Shown piece by piece: positions 1 to 11,938 of a DNA stretch of 64,000 nt (within the stretch, counting starts at the first letter, position 1; every line of letters begins with the position of its first letter). The notes beneath the pieces were generated by a model. That model was not told where the DNA came from and searched no databases. It saw only the letters and a program-made list of their open reading frames with translations. The stretch comes from Chlorokybus atmophyticus. Taxonomy: Eukaryota > Streptophyta > Chlorokybophyceae > Chlorokybales > Chlorokybaceae. The stretch covers positions 51,311-115,310 of the forward strand of contig RHPI01000818.1 in assembly GCA_009103225.1 (NCBI GenBank), read 5' to 3'. The position numbers and the translations under genes are program-made.

Positions 1-758
1 GGGGGGCAAGTGACAGCTGTACAGTTGTATGCCTGATACCTGTGCGGTGGGCACTGGCACATCTATACATGCTTAACACGGCAAGTAGCGTTTGCATGCC
101 AACCGTCGCTTAACACAGTGACGTCACAAGTGTAAAGTGGTGAACCATGGTTGTGAGCCCGGTCTCACATACCAGTGTTCTGCCTACACTATCACTCACA
201 ACAAAACAACCGTGCACTCGACATAGGTTGACGCATGCAGCTCAGGAGTACAAGATGCTGAAACCACTTTTGTTATAAGCGTCATGATACTGCAAACGCC
301 TGAGCTGAACCACACCGTAACAGCAGCATTAACAACCACCTCCTGCTGCTCACCAGCGGCGGCATGTGGAGGCTGCAGCAGGCTGTCGAACAGCAATGCC
401 CTGACGCGAAGCTGCAGCTTGACGTCCACAACGCTATGAGGGGAGACACCCTCACCAGCCTGGTCACCGACGCCCTGATTAGCGAGGAGAAAGGCCTGCC
501 AGGCTGCAGGGGAGATCAGGTGCGGGCGCAGGGCCTCCTGCTCCGGCTCCGTCAGCCAGCAGCTCCAGGCGCCGGACTCCGCCAGCTGGCGAGCCCTTGC
601 GTAGCCGCATAGGCCTCCTGACCCGTCTCCGCCTCCCATAGACGGCCCCTCAAGCCGCTAACGCCGACGCCGACGCCGACGCCAACCCCGCCAACCCGCT
701 CGCCAGCCATGCCCACACTGATCCATATCAATCCACACTGATCCGTAATGCAAGCACA
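1..758. other. 5' flank of the snurportin gene
   Basis: I see no convincing gene here. The open frames on both strands are short and match no family I know. A short GACGCC hexanucleotide repeat lies near 661-685. The last few hundred bases should hold the snurportin promoter and 5' UTR, but no clear core element stands out. Confidence 0.4.
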
Positions 759-3354
759 ATGTGGATCATACGTCCCGTTGGATTCAGTGAACACAGTAGG
801 GTTTTGGCGGGAAAGTTGTCGCAAGCGGCGGAGGCGGAGGTGGAGGTGGAGGCAGAGCAGGAGGTGGGGCAGGACGTGGAGAGTCAGACGGATATGGCTG
901 CTTCAGGTGACGTGGCGTCGTTGCCGAGCCGAAGTTACAAGACGCGCGGAGGACGCAGGCGAGCACGGAGTGTTGTTGTTGGTCTGTGCTATGTCAATTT
1001 GTGTGGGTGCTTGTGTGAGTGCGTGGCTTCTTGTTTCTGTTTTGTTCTTTGCACTTGTGTCTCACTGTGTGTATACACGAGTGCAGTCCGATGAACTACA
1101 ATACTTCAGTGCATGCATGACAATCACGTCAACTTGATCAGCATTCCATCGGCTGCCAAAATCAAGTCTGTCTGACTGGTTTGCCATGTGTTTTCAGGGC
1201 AGTGTCGGATCAGCAGCGCAGGCGCGAATTTGCTCTTCAACGGCAAGGATCTGGCCGCCGCAACTTGCAAAACCTCGCCCGCAAAATCGCCTTTGACTAC
1301 GCTGGAGAGGAGGACGGCTTGGAGGAAGAGGAGCAGGAAGAGTATGACGAGAGGGGTCAGCAGCAGCATGAGGGAGGTGTTGATGAGCCGCCCAGCACCT
1401 CTGCTTCAGATGAGCACATGGCGGTGGATAAACATCACGCCCGCGATGACACGACAACAGTAACGAAGCGAGGAGGCAGGGTTGGAACAGGGAGCTACCT
1501 CTGGGGTCAGGCAGGTGAGAGACCATCAGCATGCACCGTGCGCTTGCGTGCGTGCGTGCACATAACAACGTGTGTAAACATGCGCGTAAATACTCGAGTG
1601 TGCGTGCATGTGCACGTGCGTGTGCATCCCAAACGCGGACAGTAGAGACTGCAATTTCAAGCACACATTCTTCTGCAGGTTGGGCGAGATGTCAGGTGAT
1701 GATGCCGGAGTGGATGGTGGATATACCGGTGGACTTGGGCGGGGAGGGCTGGCTGGTGCTGCCGCGGCCAGAGGGACAGCGGTGTATGGTGGTGTCGTCG
1801 GGAGGCGCGACGGTGAGCCGCGTGGCGCGCCGCGGCAACCGCATACTTCACCGCTTCCCCTCGCGCCTCCCCGGCGGCGCCCGCGGCAACCCCTCCGGCG
1901 CCGATGACTACTCTATCCTCGACTGCATCTTCCACGCGGTGCGTGGACAAACACATGCATACGAGCACATGCACTCACAGGTGGGCGTCCACAGACACAT
2001 GCATGACATGCGCACATGCATGCATACACACGCACGCACGCATGTTTAATGCTCGCTCAGTCGTTAGCTTGTATGTGAGAGAGGGAGTTGAAGATACTAC
2101 ATGTGAGCGTATGAGTTGTTTACTGGAGTGAAGCCTTGCATATAATATGGTAAAACACATTTGCACACCAGGCCCCTCCATTTTGGGATGTGATGCCATG
2201 TGCAGGCGGATCAGACGTACTATGTTTTGGACATGTTGTGTTGGAACGGGGTGTCGTTCTACGACTGCTCGGCAGACTTCCGTGTCTGCTGGGCGCAGTC
2301 GAAGCTAGATGAGTGCGGCGCCACGAACCCACCATCGCACAAACACAAGTTCCGCTTCGCAGCTGTGCCATCGTACCCCTGCGATGCCGTTGCTTTGCAA
2401 CGCGCCTACGAAGGAGCCGTGCCTTTTACCAGGGACGGCCTCATATTCTACAACAAGTGAGTGTGGGCGTGGGCGTGGGCGTGGGTTGGTGTGTTGGCCC
2501 GAAATACACGTTAAGCACATTTGTGACTGATGCTTGTCGTAGGCAGGCACACTATGTGCTCGGATTTACTCCGCTAATGCTGCTTTGGAAAGACACACAC
2601 TGCAGTCAGTACTTTGTTGAGACCGATGCCCAAGGCAACGTGCCCACGCGCCAACAGGTTGTTGGTTTCTCATAACGCCCGCTGTCGGTAAAGACTGAGC
2701 CCTCACGTGTTATGCATGCAGGTGCTGCTGCAGCTGTTGATAGACGGCACGGTTGGGACGGGAGATGATCCACCTGCTGTACTGGGATCAATCCCGGCAG
2801 CATTTCTGCAGCAGGTGACGCCACATGTATAGTTTGGAATATATTTCCAATTAGTGCAGCCTATCATGCTGTTCATACACTGTCGGATTGTACAACATCT
2901 CATGGCACTGATGCACGTTTAATAGCATTTAGAGTAACCACCAACTGTGCGCACATGCCGCAGCACAAGGATGCGTTGAGGCCAGGAACCCTGCTGAGGT
3001 TTGAGGTTGGCGACAAGGGTCTGGTCCTTGATGACGATGGCAAGCTCGTTGCGGCCGATATCAGCTTCGTGGGCGTCGCAGCCAAAGCACGCAGAGACGC
3101 CGACAGCTTCACAAAGGTGAAAGTGATGGTTATGTGCTTGTCGTGTCACTTTACTCGCTTCAGCATGACAAAGTGGCATTTGACACATTAAGTGTGTGCA
3201 CACTGTCCAGGTGATGTTTCAGTATGCTGCTCGCCACGACCCCCTGGACATTCACCAGCTGATGGCGCAAGTGGAATCGGAGATGATAACGGAGAGCAAC
3301 GGCGTGGATAGTGTCCAGTCTTCTCGAAGACAATCTTTGATGGAAGTGGTTTGA
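759..3354 (+). CDS. SNUPN: Snurportin-1, m3G-cap snRNP import adaptor
   Basis: This adaptor binds the trimethylguanosine cap of spliceosomal snRNPs and carries them into the nucleus with importin-beta. I read eight exons: about 759-985, 1198-1514, 1679-1938, 2206-2456, 2543-2657, 2722-2814, 2964-3116 and 3211-3354, about 519 aa. Exons 2-8 join in phase. A basic importin-beta-binding segment (QQRRREFALQ, then NLARKIA) is followed by an acidic stretch. The cap-binding domain follows, with PEWMVDIP, the SILDCIF segment, TYYVLDMLCWNGVSFYDC, and the GLIFYNK/KQAHYVLGFTPL join across intron 4. Vertebrate snurportins are shorter (about 360 aa). The first exon, its start and its donor are uncertain, because only weak GT sites follow the SRSYKTR motif. 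The cap-binding core is secure. Confidence 0.88.
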
Positions 3355-4323
3355 TATTGATTGTCAGCTGGCATGGCTGACTGCACTGCTTGAAAACTGC
3401 GTCTGCCATGTGTCATGATGTATGCTGCATGAACTGCACCAGCGAGTCCTTAGTGTAGTCGCTGAGGATGTGTTCCAGCTGCCGAGTACCCTAGTCCACA
3501 TATCTATTGACTGCAACCAGTGTCATTAGTAATCAATAACATGACATGTTCTTGACCTGAGGCTCGCTGCGGACATTGAGGCCCCTCGAACCAATTATGC
3601 CAATGAAGCGTCTTGACACTACCGGTAGTACAGAGAGTCTGCAGCTTCTACGGTGAGTAGCCCTGCCGGGGCGTGTCGGCCCCTATGAAGATGTCCAAGT
3701 AACCATTCACTCTCTCTATATATAATTGTGTGTAGCGTGCTGTGCTGCTCTACCTCACACACGGTTATGCTAAGTATTCCGGTGCGAAATAAGGCATGTC
3801 TTTTTTTGTGCCTCTTCACCTCCTGCAGCACTTCCATAAGATGCGTGTACAGGATATGCGCGCGGTAGTTGTAGACATGCACTACACAGACAGCAGCATA
3901 CCAAGCTCGCTAGTATACACCACCACCGTGCTATATGCACTAATCATTCACATCGAATTCACTACACTACTCTAGACTTCCCCGTTAAACATGCATGCAT
4001 GCATGTTAGTGGTTAATTACCTGCTCATATGGGCTGTACACACAATGCGACATGCATATGCGCATGCATCGGGCCTGCAATCATCAGTACAACAAGAGTG
4101 CATGTCACTGCATGTCACTCACCATACAACTACAAAGACAACCACCGGGCTCTAGCACGCACCTGCGTGCTACCTACTTTCTACCTCTATCGCCCCCCTG
4201 TCAGTCATGCATGCGCATGCAATTGCAGCCTTGGGGGGGATCGCACCGGTATGCACGATGCGTATGCTAGCATACGTGGCACATACGCACACACTCACGC
4301 AATGACCATAATCAAGCCAAAGG

Positions 4324-4325
<2 letters not shown>
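3355..4325. other. Intergenic stretch after snurportin
   Basis: No gene is recognisable. The stretch should contain the snurportin 3' UTR. It ends in DNA rich in GCATGC palindromes, including a CATG-rich run near 3990-4005, which leads into the GA repeat. Confidence 0.4.
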
Positions 4326-4788
<463 letters not shown>

Positions 4789-4806
4789 GCTTCTGCATGC
4801 GCGCGC

Positions 4807-5355
4807 ATGTGTCTCTGCTTGTGTGTTCGCTCTCCAGCCACCAGCCGGTGGGACCAGGACTCGGGCCCGTTATCGTGGCTAACACACTGGCATCGACTGC
4901 ACAAGGTCCAGCTCGCAGCGAAGTACCGCTCCTTCTTGTGGTTGCTCTCACATAGAGCACTGCACACAGGCAACAGGTTAGCCAAAATGGGCTTTCCCAG
5001 CGAATGCGTGCTGTTTTCGCACGCCTGCACAGAGTCCCCTGAGCATTTGTTTCTGCACTGCCCCGTGGTCAGCGAGGTGTGGGCCCCACACCGGGTGTGG
5101 GTGTGGGTTGCTAGTTTCTGGCGCAGTCTTGGCGGCAAACCGTTCTTGATCTCTTTTCCTCAGCTCCTGTTCCACAACACGTTTCCCAGCTCTCACCAGT
5201 CGCTGCGCCATGATTGGCTGACCATATGTGCACTAACTCTGTGGCACGTATGGGTAGCTAGATGTCGGGTGATGTACTCAGGTTCGTCCGCATCCTCTCT
5301 TGCCATTGTGTGCACACTGGCACACAGTCTTCACACACGGGCGAAGGAGGAGTAG
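4807..5355 (+). mobile_element. LINE-type retrotransposon fragment, zf-RVT domain
   Basis: The frame ending at 5355 resembles the zinc-binding region found downstream of reverse transcriptase in plant and algal non-LTR elements. It shows the pattern KYRSFLWLLSHRALHTGNRL, then a Cys-rich stretch, then SPEHLFLHCPVVSEVW. Only this 3' part is present: no RT or endonuclease lies upstream, where the GA repeat begins. It is therefore a 5'-truncated copy, typical of LINEs. The first residues of the frame come from flanking CA/TG-rich sequence. I infer an inactive remnant. Confidence 0.7.
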
Positions 5356-6120
5356 CAGGCTGTTGCGTCCTCTCCCTTGCATCTAGATGTTCGTCTCTCC
5401 AGATTCTACACCTTCCATGACTCCTGGGCCCGAAACTCAGTCATCTGCTCCCCGGTGTGGGAGTTTCCTTAGCCTCCTATAGAGTGGCATATGCTAGACA
5501 CGTGTACCCGAATGCATGCAGATGATTGGTAGTGCCACCTCAGCTGCTGATTCTTTGGTAGCTGTACTAGTGCCTGTAGAACAGAATTCTTGCATGTGTT
5601 TCTAAGTATGATGCTTGTTTGGGTAAAAACAAATGGGATAAATCACGAGATGTTACATGCAAGTTTGGAGTGCTGCCCAAGGTGACATGATAACTGATCA
5701 CTCTCTTGAAGATGAGCTTGCATGTAACATTTTGTGAAATCAATGTGCACCATAATTTTAGTGATCGAATGCTTCGATACACGCATCCTTGGAAAAATGC
5801 ACACACGAGCATCAAACAATGTGTACAGGAACATCGTATGATGCAGATGGCAAATGTTTGCCAAAACACATGACAAATCTCAAATGCCGTAAAATTCAAA
5901 AAGTTGATAGAACGCAATATAGTCAGAGTGGTAAATGTTTGCAAAAACACACTATTTGTAAATTGAATAACAAACACATCGTATCAGAAGTGGACATAAC
6001 AAATTCACGATTGGATGTCCTCAATCTTGTGTAAATTGATATAATCTCATCCTAATGATGTTGTAGTTGGAAAACTTCCTAATTCAGTTGTTTGCAACTT
6101 GTTTTTTATGTAATGATTTT
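5356..6120. other. AT-richer spacer with short repeats
   Basis: No gene is recognised. A 13-base sequence at about 5651 recurs in inverted form at about 5718. A short motif around AAATGTTTGC occurs twice, near 5850 and 5931, as an imperfect direct repeat. It may be a non-coding part of one of the neighbouring elements. Confidence 0.35.
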
Positions 6121-6129
6121 CGAAACAAC

Positions 6130-7040
6130 TTCGTCCACGAGTTGTCCCCCCGGATCGCGCAACACGCCAGTGCTACATTGATCATATCCTCATCTTCAGC
6201 CACACCGTCGAAGCTCACGTGCAGCACATCAAGGAGGTGTTGCAACGCCTAAAAAAACACGGGCTCACAGCAAACTCTGACAAGATTCCATACCTCGACC
6301 ACCTTATCGTTCTCGATGGGGTGGTGCAGTAGGCAACAGTGGATGCGTTACTGAAGGTGCCACCACCCACGGAAATCTTGCATCTGCGCGCCTTCTTTGG
6401 TTCTGCCAACTATTACCGTCGGTTCGTTTAACTTCTCCGGGTTGGCCGAACCCCTCAATGACCTGATGATGATCCCATCCTGGTGCGCCCTAACTATATC
6501 AAGCCCTTCATACTTCACACAGACTGGAGCCGGCTGCGGCTGGGTGCGGTGCTTTCCCGAAGAACAACGAGGGTAAGGAGCAAGTCATTGCTTACGCCAG
6601 TCGGGGCAATAATGCTACGACAGCCAACTACATTAGCTATAAAGAGGAGCAGGTTGCAGTTGTTTGGGCCATTCGGTTCTTTCGGCCATTCCTTCTTGGT
6701 TGCTAGTTTAAACTGGCTACTGAGCATTAGCCCCTTGCAGTGGCTTCTCACCAGCAACAAACTCACTAGCAAGCACGCGCGCTGGCTTTCAAAGCAAGTT
6801 GATGCTGCAGAAATACAACTTCACCATTACCCACCAGCCAGCCATTGTCAATACTGATGCCGATGGTCTAAATCGCAACCCCAATCCCGACATGGTGGAT
6901 GCCACTTACGCTCGATGCAACGGCGACACGCCTCGCAAGCACGCCATGTTGGTCGTGGCAACCGGCATATGTATACGCACCGAGGCCCGCAACCCAATGC
7001 TCCGGGCCATCATACCCCCTATAGGTGAAAGAGACATCTA
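6130..7040 (+). pseudogene. Decayed Ty3/gypsy reverse transcriptase/RNase H
   Basis: Broken frames here read as the middle of a Ty3/gypsy polyprotein. Near 6174 is the RT active-site region CYIDHILIFS, where families usually have YxDD, so the second aspartate is replaced by histidine. It is followed by LRAFFGSANYYRRFV and an RNase H stretch containing SYKEEQVAVVWAIRFF. A later segment contains KYNFTITHQPAIVNTDADGL. Stops and frameshifts interrupt it (for example a TAG after VVQ near 6330). This copy cannot make active enzyme. Confidence 0.72.
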
Positions 7041-7471
7041 GACAGCTGAGCTCACCTTGAAGCTGGTCTGTAACGAACCACTAGGCCACAAAAGCACGAA
7101 GTGTGTTTTGTGGCCATTGTGGCGTTATTATGTAATCGTCCCGTGACATTTGCCCCCCACTTGGGCATATGATGTCCCCATTGGATGTGAGTGTAACAGG
7201 GCATCTCGTCACGTAGCGGTTGAAGCTTTGTAATCATCACTGAGCAGTGCACACTACGCCGCTTGGTGACCAACTTTCAGTCACCGTTAGCAAGTCGCGC
7301 AATACTACCCAGCGGCTTCTGGTATGCGCGACGCGTTGGAATACTCAACTGCCGTTCAGCAAGTCGCGCGTTTCACTGAGCAAATGCATGCGACCCATCA
7401 TTTTTGGATAACAGCGATTTCAAGGCCGGCTTTAGCTCGCGCTGAAATACCGCTACACGAGGCCAACACCT

Positions 7472-7738
7472 TTGCATTCTTTTAGCCCCTATTTCCTCAT
7501 GTTTGGGCGGGAACCTCGGCTACCCTTTTGCGTCCGTCACGCAACACAAGCAGTGAAGGACTTTATCAACAAACCCACTCACATGATGGAGGTGTTGACA
7601 GCCCGAGCTACAGTATTCAAGACCTCTGTGCCCATGGCTTTTGCCAACCTTAAGATTGCGCAACAACGGGACAAGCGGCGCTACACACACGTACGTAGCG
7701 GGAGCTACATCACACATACACGCAAGTTCTACGTTTGA
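7472..7738 (+). pseudogene. Gypsy integrase C-terminal remnant
   Basis: The segment SPYFLMFGREPRLP is the signature found near the end of the retroviral-type integrase catalytic region in gypsy elements. The upstream zinc-binding and DDE core are not recognisable between 7040 and 7470, so this region is deleted or badly decayed. The frame continues to about 7738 and is followed by a stop and a change of frame into the PHD-finger reading frame. Confidence 0.6.
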
Positions 7739-7804
7739 GATGTGTACCGCAAGAAGTAGACCAAAAACATCTTGGACCCAGCCAACTACGGCACTGTATA
7801 AAAG

Positions 7805-8158
7805 GTGGTACAAGCGCGCTCAAGGCACCTGTCTTTGCGGGACCCCTTTTACGGCACCGAAGTGGACCACGTGCAAAACTACTTCCCCTATCATCTCCCA
7901 TACGGTAAAGGCCTTGACAAACCCCGTCCGCGTGTTTGGAAGCTGCAGTGCATTGGTTGCGCATTGGATCGTCGGCCGTTACTGCATTGTGAAATTTGCT
8001 ATGGATATATGCATGAGGCTTGCAGTCTCGGTGTAACATCTGTTGTCGCCGACCCCAACGTGACGTCTTCCTCTGCCAGCCCACCATGGCAATGTCACAT
8101 GTGTCAAGCTCATTGCGAGGACGCCGATGATCAGGCGGGGGGGGAGCTTATTGAATAA
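7805..8158 (+). CDS. PHD-finger C-terminal part of the gypsy polyprotein
   Basis: This frame ends in TAA at 8156. It encodes a segment with the Cys4-His-Cys3 spacing of a PHD finger: C-x2-C, nine residues, C-x2-C, four residues, H-x2-C, then a spacer containing PPW and a final C-x2-C. Visible pieces are CIGCALDRRPLLHCEIC, YMHEACS and WQCHMCQ. PHD fingers usually read histone H3 tails. The position just after an integrase remnant suggests that it ends the element's polyprotein, where other gypsy elements carry a chromodomain. It may instead be unrelated host coding sequence. I infer a targeting role by analogy only. Confidence 0.55.
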   Translation: MVQARSRHLSLRDPFYGTEVDHVQNYFPYHLPYGKGLDKPRPRVWKLQCIGCALDRRPLLHCEICYGYMHEACSLGVTSVVADPNVTSSSASPPWQCHMCQAHCEDADDQAGGELIE

Positions 8159-9558
8159 TCACAGCCTCATACCAAGCTGAAGGGACCACACAGTTCGTTT
8201 GTCCCTTACCACTCTCCCTCCCTGCGCTTATTGCCCCATTATCACGAATAACGCCGCCCTCAAGCTCCTTCACTTATCGCCCTTCAAGCTGTACCGCAGC
8301 ACCACTTGCTTTGCGCACAAACATACCACACTACATGTGTGTCCCATGCGAGACATGCTTCGCAATCGAGGCTTACTAGCACAACAATAAGCAAAGCGTG
8401 GACACCATGAGTAATGCAACTTTCATGTGTATTGTAAACCTTGACCCTTATACATTTGTCGCCGTCATTGTGCGTGATGGGGCCTACAATGGATAAATAA
8501 TCAATATATATATATACACACACACATGTATATATATTTTTTCTTTTTATATTCACTTGATGGTTGCAACACTCAAACGTGGGACCCAACAGTCGCATGT
8601 CACCTTACCTATCAGCAGTTTCAACACAACCATGTACACCAAGATGAGCTGTTTGAGTGAAGTAAGTAAAGGAATTGTTTGGTGAACAATGTTGATTGGA
8701 AACATGATTTATTGTCAACAATGTCTGCCAAGGTACACCGATTGTACCACTGCGAGTCATCTGCATGACAAACTATGACAAGTGCCACGAAGGCAAGCAC
8801 GCGGCGTCACTTGACGTTGACGCAACGTCGTTGAGCATCAATTGCCATGCATGCGTTACGGATCACTGCCGCATTCAAAAACGGTTGGTGGGGACCGGCA
8901 TCGGTCCAACCGATCCGGTCTTGCGCCAGGTGCGAGACCGGCTGCCCCACTGCGTCAGTGATACGGACTAGCAACTGTTCAGTCGTAAGCAGTTGAGGCC
9001 CAAAATTGCACTGCCCGTCCCATCCTTTCCGCGTGTGCATAAGCTTAGCTAGCAGCCGCGGCAGCAGCAGCAGCAGCAGGCGGCGGCAGGGGCGGCCCGA
9101 GGAGGAGGCTTGGTGCTGGCGACGGCGGCAAGGAGAGCGAGCTTGTTGCTGACATACGGGGGGAGCTGGCTTTGCCTGCCTAGGGTTGCTACTCTTAGCT
9201 TGCTGGCACGGGGCGAGGCCACGGCAGTGGTCAGTTTGCCACCCCTGGTTGGTTGCACATGCACATACCGCATGAGTTCCTATCTGTCAGCACCTGCCTT
9301 GGGGGCCAGCTGTGGGGCTTGGCGCAGGGTGGGGCCTGGAACCAGTGGCCTATTGAGTGACTCAGGTGCGTGGACTGGCATGGCATACAGGCCCCCTCAC
9401 ATGCAGAGCAAGTTTTTCTTGCTTGGTGGCTCAATTCTTGCCAATTGGGGTGAAAGGGTTGGCAACTGGGAGGTCGAGGCTGTCAGCATGCTGAACCACT
9501 TGTAATCGCAGAAGCGCAGCAACGCACTGCATGGTCAGATCCTGAAGTTGGAGTTCAA
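8159..9558. other. Spacer between retroelement and B3 gene
   Basis: No gene is recognised. It includes a short AT/CA microsatellite at about 8504-8540, a GCA/GGC-rich run near 9057-9110 and a 131-residue open frame (9110-9505) without family features. The part next to 9559 probably holds the B3 gene's promoter and 5' UTR. Confidence 0.35.
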
Positions 9559-11938
9559 ATGGAGACCAGCAAAGCAGCTTTGGTGTCTTGCGGGAACAAG
9601 GCGTGTGGGGTGCCGCTTTCTGAAGTGTATGAGGGTTGGCCGCGCAGCTCAGGACAGCCTACTCCACTGTGCAGCAAGTGCAGGTCAGCACCATTCATAA
9701 CTACACCTTGCCAGCCGTAGTCTGCGCGCATCTTAATACATCGCATGGGTAGGCTATGTACATTAGCAAATTCACTTTGCTTTACTCTGCTGGCTTCAAT
9801 ATGTTCGTGTAGCCATTGGCATTGGCCTCATCAGAACTTCCGCTGCATTGCATGCATGAAGTGCATATTCTGCTTTGTAGCCAAGTGTAGTTTACGTGCA
9901 ATGGCATGTGGTTCGGGGAGCGGAGCGTGATGCATTGCTTGCTTGCGTTTTCAGCTCACTCTTTGAAGCTGGGACCTTCTGCGAGGAGTACCATCAAGAA
10001 GAGGATGGATGGCGCTCTTGTGTCACCTGCCAAAAGGTACATGGCACTTTCATTGTGCCGCCATGGCGCAGTTCTCGTCTTTCAGTAGCTGACATGTGCA
10101 TGTCGCACTTGGATTGCGCAGAAGTTGCATTGCGGCTGCATTGTCAGCTCTTCCAGTTACTTGTTTGACGATGCTGGCGGCGTTCAGTGTGTCAGCTGTC
10201 AAGTACAGAAGAATGGACCGGTAGCAGGAAGCAGCGGCCAAGTTGCCGAGGTCAGGACACTGTCCATGCTCATGACTTATCAATGCGGCCACTGAGCCAA
10301 CCCAAACTCACGTGCCCTCATCATGCCTGCTGCAGAATGTGGAAGTTGTCAGCACTGGAGGCGAGGGCAAAACAGCAATGCGGCGTCCCACCGTGCGGAG
10401 GCCACGTGAAAGAAGGCTTGTACCACCAGCTCATGTCACTGTGCCACAGCCATCAGGACAGCCTCATGAGGAGGGGTCAGCATTGGACGGCTTCCTGAAA
10501 GCAGCCACAGCGCAGGTTCTTGAGAGCCCCAATGGCATCTTGCAGCGCAACGCAGCATACGTCCTTGCAGAGGGCCTGCCGCAATCTCAGCTGCCACCAA
10601 GGCCTCCTCCTCCTCCATCTGAGCAAGCGCCGACAGACACGGAATCAGATCAGAAGACAACATCTTCAGACAGCAAGGTTACAAAGGAGGGTGCCATCCC
10701 AACAGCCCAACAGCGGTCAAGGCGCAAGTCGAAGGCACGCCAATTCAGGTGTGGCACCTTGTTGTGGCACGGTGCCATCTATGCCTCTGTTACATGCTTA
10801 CTTGACAAACATGAATGCTTGAATAGGACGGAGTTCATGGATGCAGTGTCCTGCGATGATCCTGTCAGTCAACCAGTGGCACCCATACCAAAGAACTCGC
10901 GGCCACCACAGCCTCCTTTGCAAGCTGCCCTTCAAGGCAACCGCCGCCTTGTGTGTCTGTTTGAGAAACAGCTTACATCCAGTGACACTGGCAAGCTAGG
11001 GCGCATTGTCCTTCCAAAGGCGCATGCAGAGGTTAGTCCAGTGGGTGCTGCAAGTTTCTGACATGGTCTTAAAAACCAGATGTCATTGCTTATGGAATGG
11101 CTTGCGCACAGCAACACCTTCCGCGCATTGATACACCTGATGGCCGAGCGCTCCAAGTGACGGACACCAATGGGCGCAGCTGGGCACCGCGCTTCCGCTT
11201 CTGGCCAAACAACAACAGCCGGATGTATCTTCTCGAGGGCATAACCGAGATATTGCATTCTCTTCACCTTCAGACAGGAGACTCAGGTGTGGACGTGCTC
11301 CTTGTCATTATGTCATTGCTGCTCCTCATACTGAGTGTGCAGCCGCTGACATGTTGTTTCCACTGGCAGTGACCTTCAACAAGGACGTTGTGACCGGCAA
11401 GCTGGTGATTGGCGCACGAAAGGTGAGCAGCAATGCTTGTGCTATACTCAGGCATGTTGTACATGAACGAACACAGTCCTTGGGGTATACGGCTCAGAAG
11501 TTTTGAAAGGGTTTTATTGCTTGCAGCGAGTGCGTGGACCAAACGACCACATTCCACTCCCTCTGGACCTAGACAAGAACAAGATGGCTGTTGGGTCCAT
11601 TAAAAAAAGCAAGTTGTCAAGCGGTGTCTCCAAGAAGTCCAAACGTGATAATGAGAACATGCCCCTGGATATGGCAGGGGAGTACTCCAACAAGAGACAA
11701 AAACTGCACAGTGGTTCTCTCAAGTCCCCAAGGCTGCCGCCTACCGTCACGATCCTTGACGGCTTCCGGATAGAAGAGTACATGGTAAGCACAAGCAGAA
11801 CATAAGCAGCTGGCCAAATAAGTTGACATGGTGATACTAACGCTGAATGCCCATTGGCAGGCTCGCCCATTGCTGCGAGACATTCAGGCACAGCGCTTGG
11901 CGCTTGAAGGCACACCCCTGGCTACGGGTGTCCACTGA
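9559..11938 (+). CDS. VAL-like B3-domain transcription factor
   Basis: A DNA-binding regulator of the ABI3/VAL class. Eight exons (9559-9683, 9955-10036, 10122-10250, 10336-11031, 11112-11286, 11370-11422, 11527-11784, 11861-11938) join in phase to 531 aa. Residues about 11-97 form the Cys-rich zinc finger typical of VAL proteins: CGNKACGVP, then FEAGTFCEEYHQEEDGW, CVTCQKKLHCGC and GGVQCVSCQ. After a basic, Pro-rich linker, residues about 321-420 are the B3 domain: FEKQLTSSDTGKLGRIVLPK, then RFRFWPNNNSRMYLLEG and VTFNKD. The FWPNNNSRMY core is the segment that contacts the RY element (CATGCA) in land-plant relatives. No CW domain or clear EAR motif is seen. VAL proteins are repressors in plants; the role here is inferred. 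A stretch at about 10749-10826 in exon 4 could be an unspliced intron. Confidence 0.87.

Noticed and set aside
1975-2199. Cys/His-rich minus-strand frame resembling a zinc-binding peptide
   Set aside because: It comes from CATGCA-rich intron DNA of the snurportin gene, where Cys and His codons are abundant by composition.
5789-6034. Repeated GKCL-x-KH motif suggesting zinc fingers
   Set aside because: Only two imperfect copies with wrong spacing for any known zinc finger, in a short frame without further support.
10436-10663. Minus-strand frame with LLSGSRPMLT
   Set aside because: It lies opposite exon 4 of the B3 gene and has no family features.
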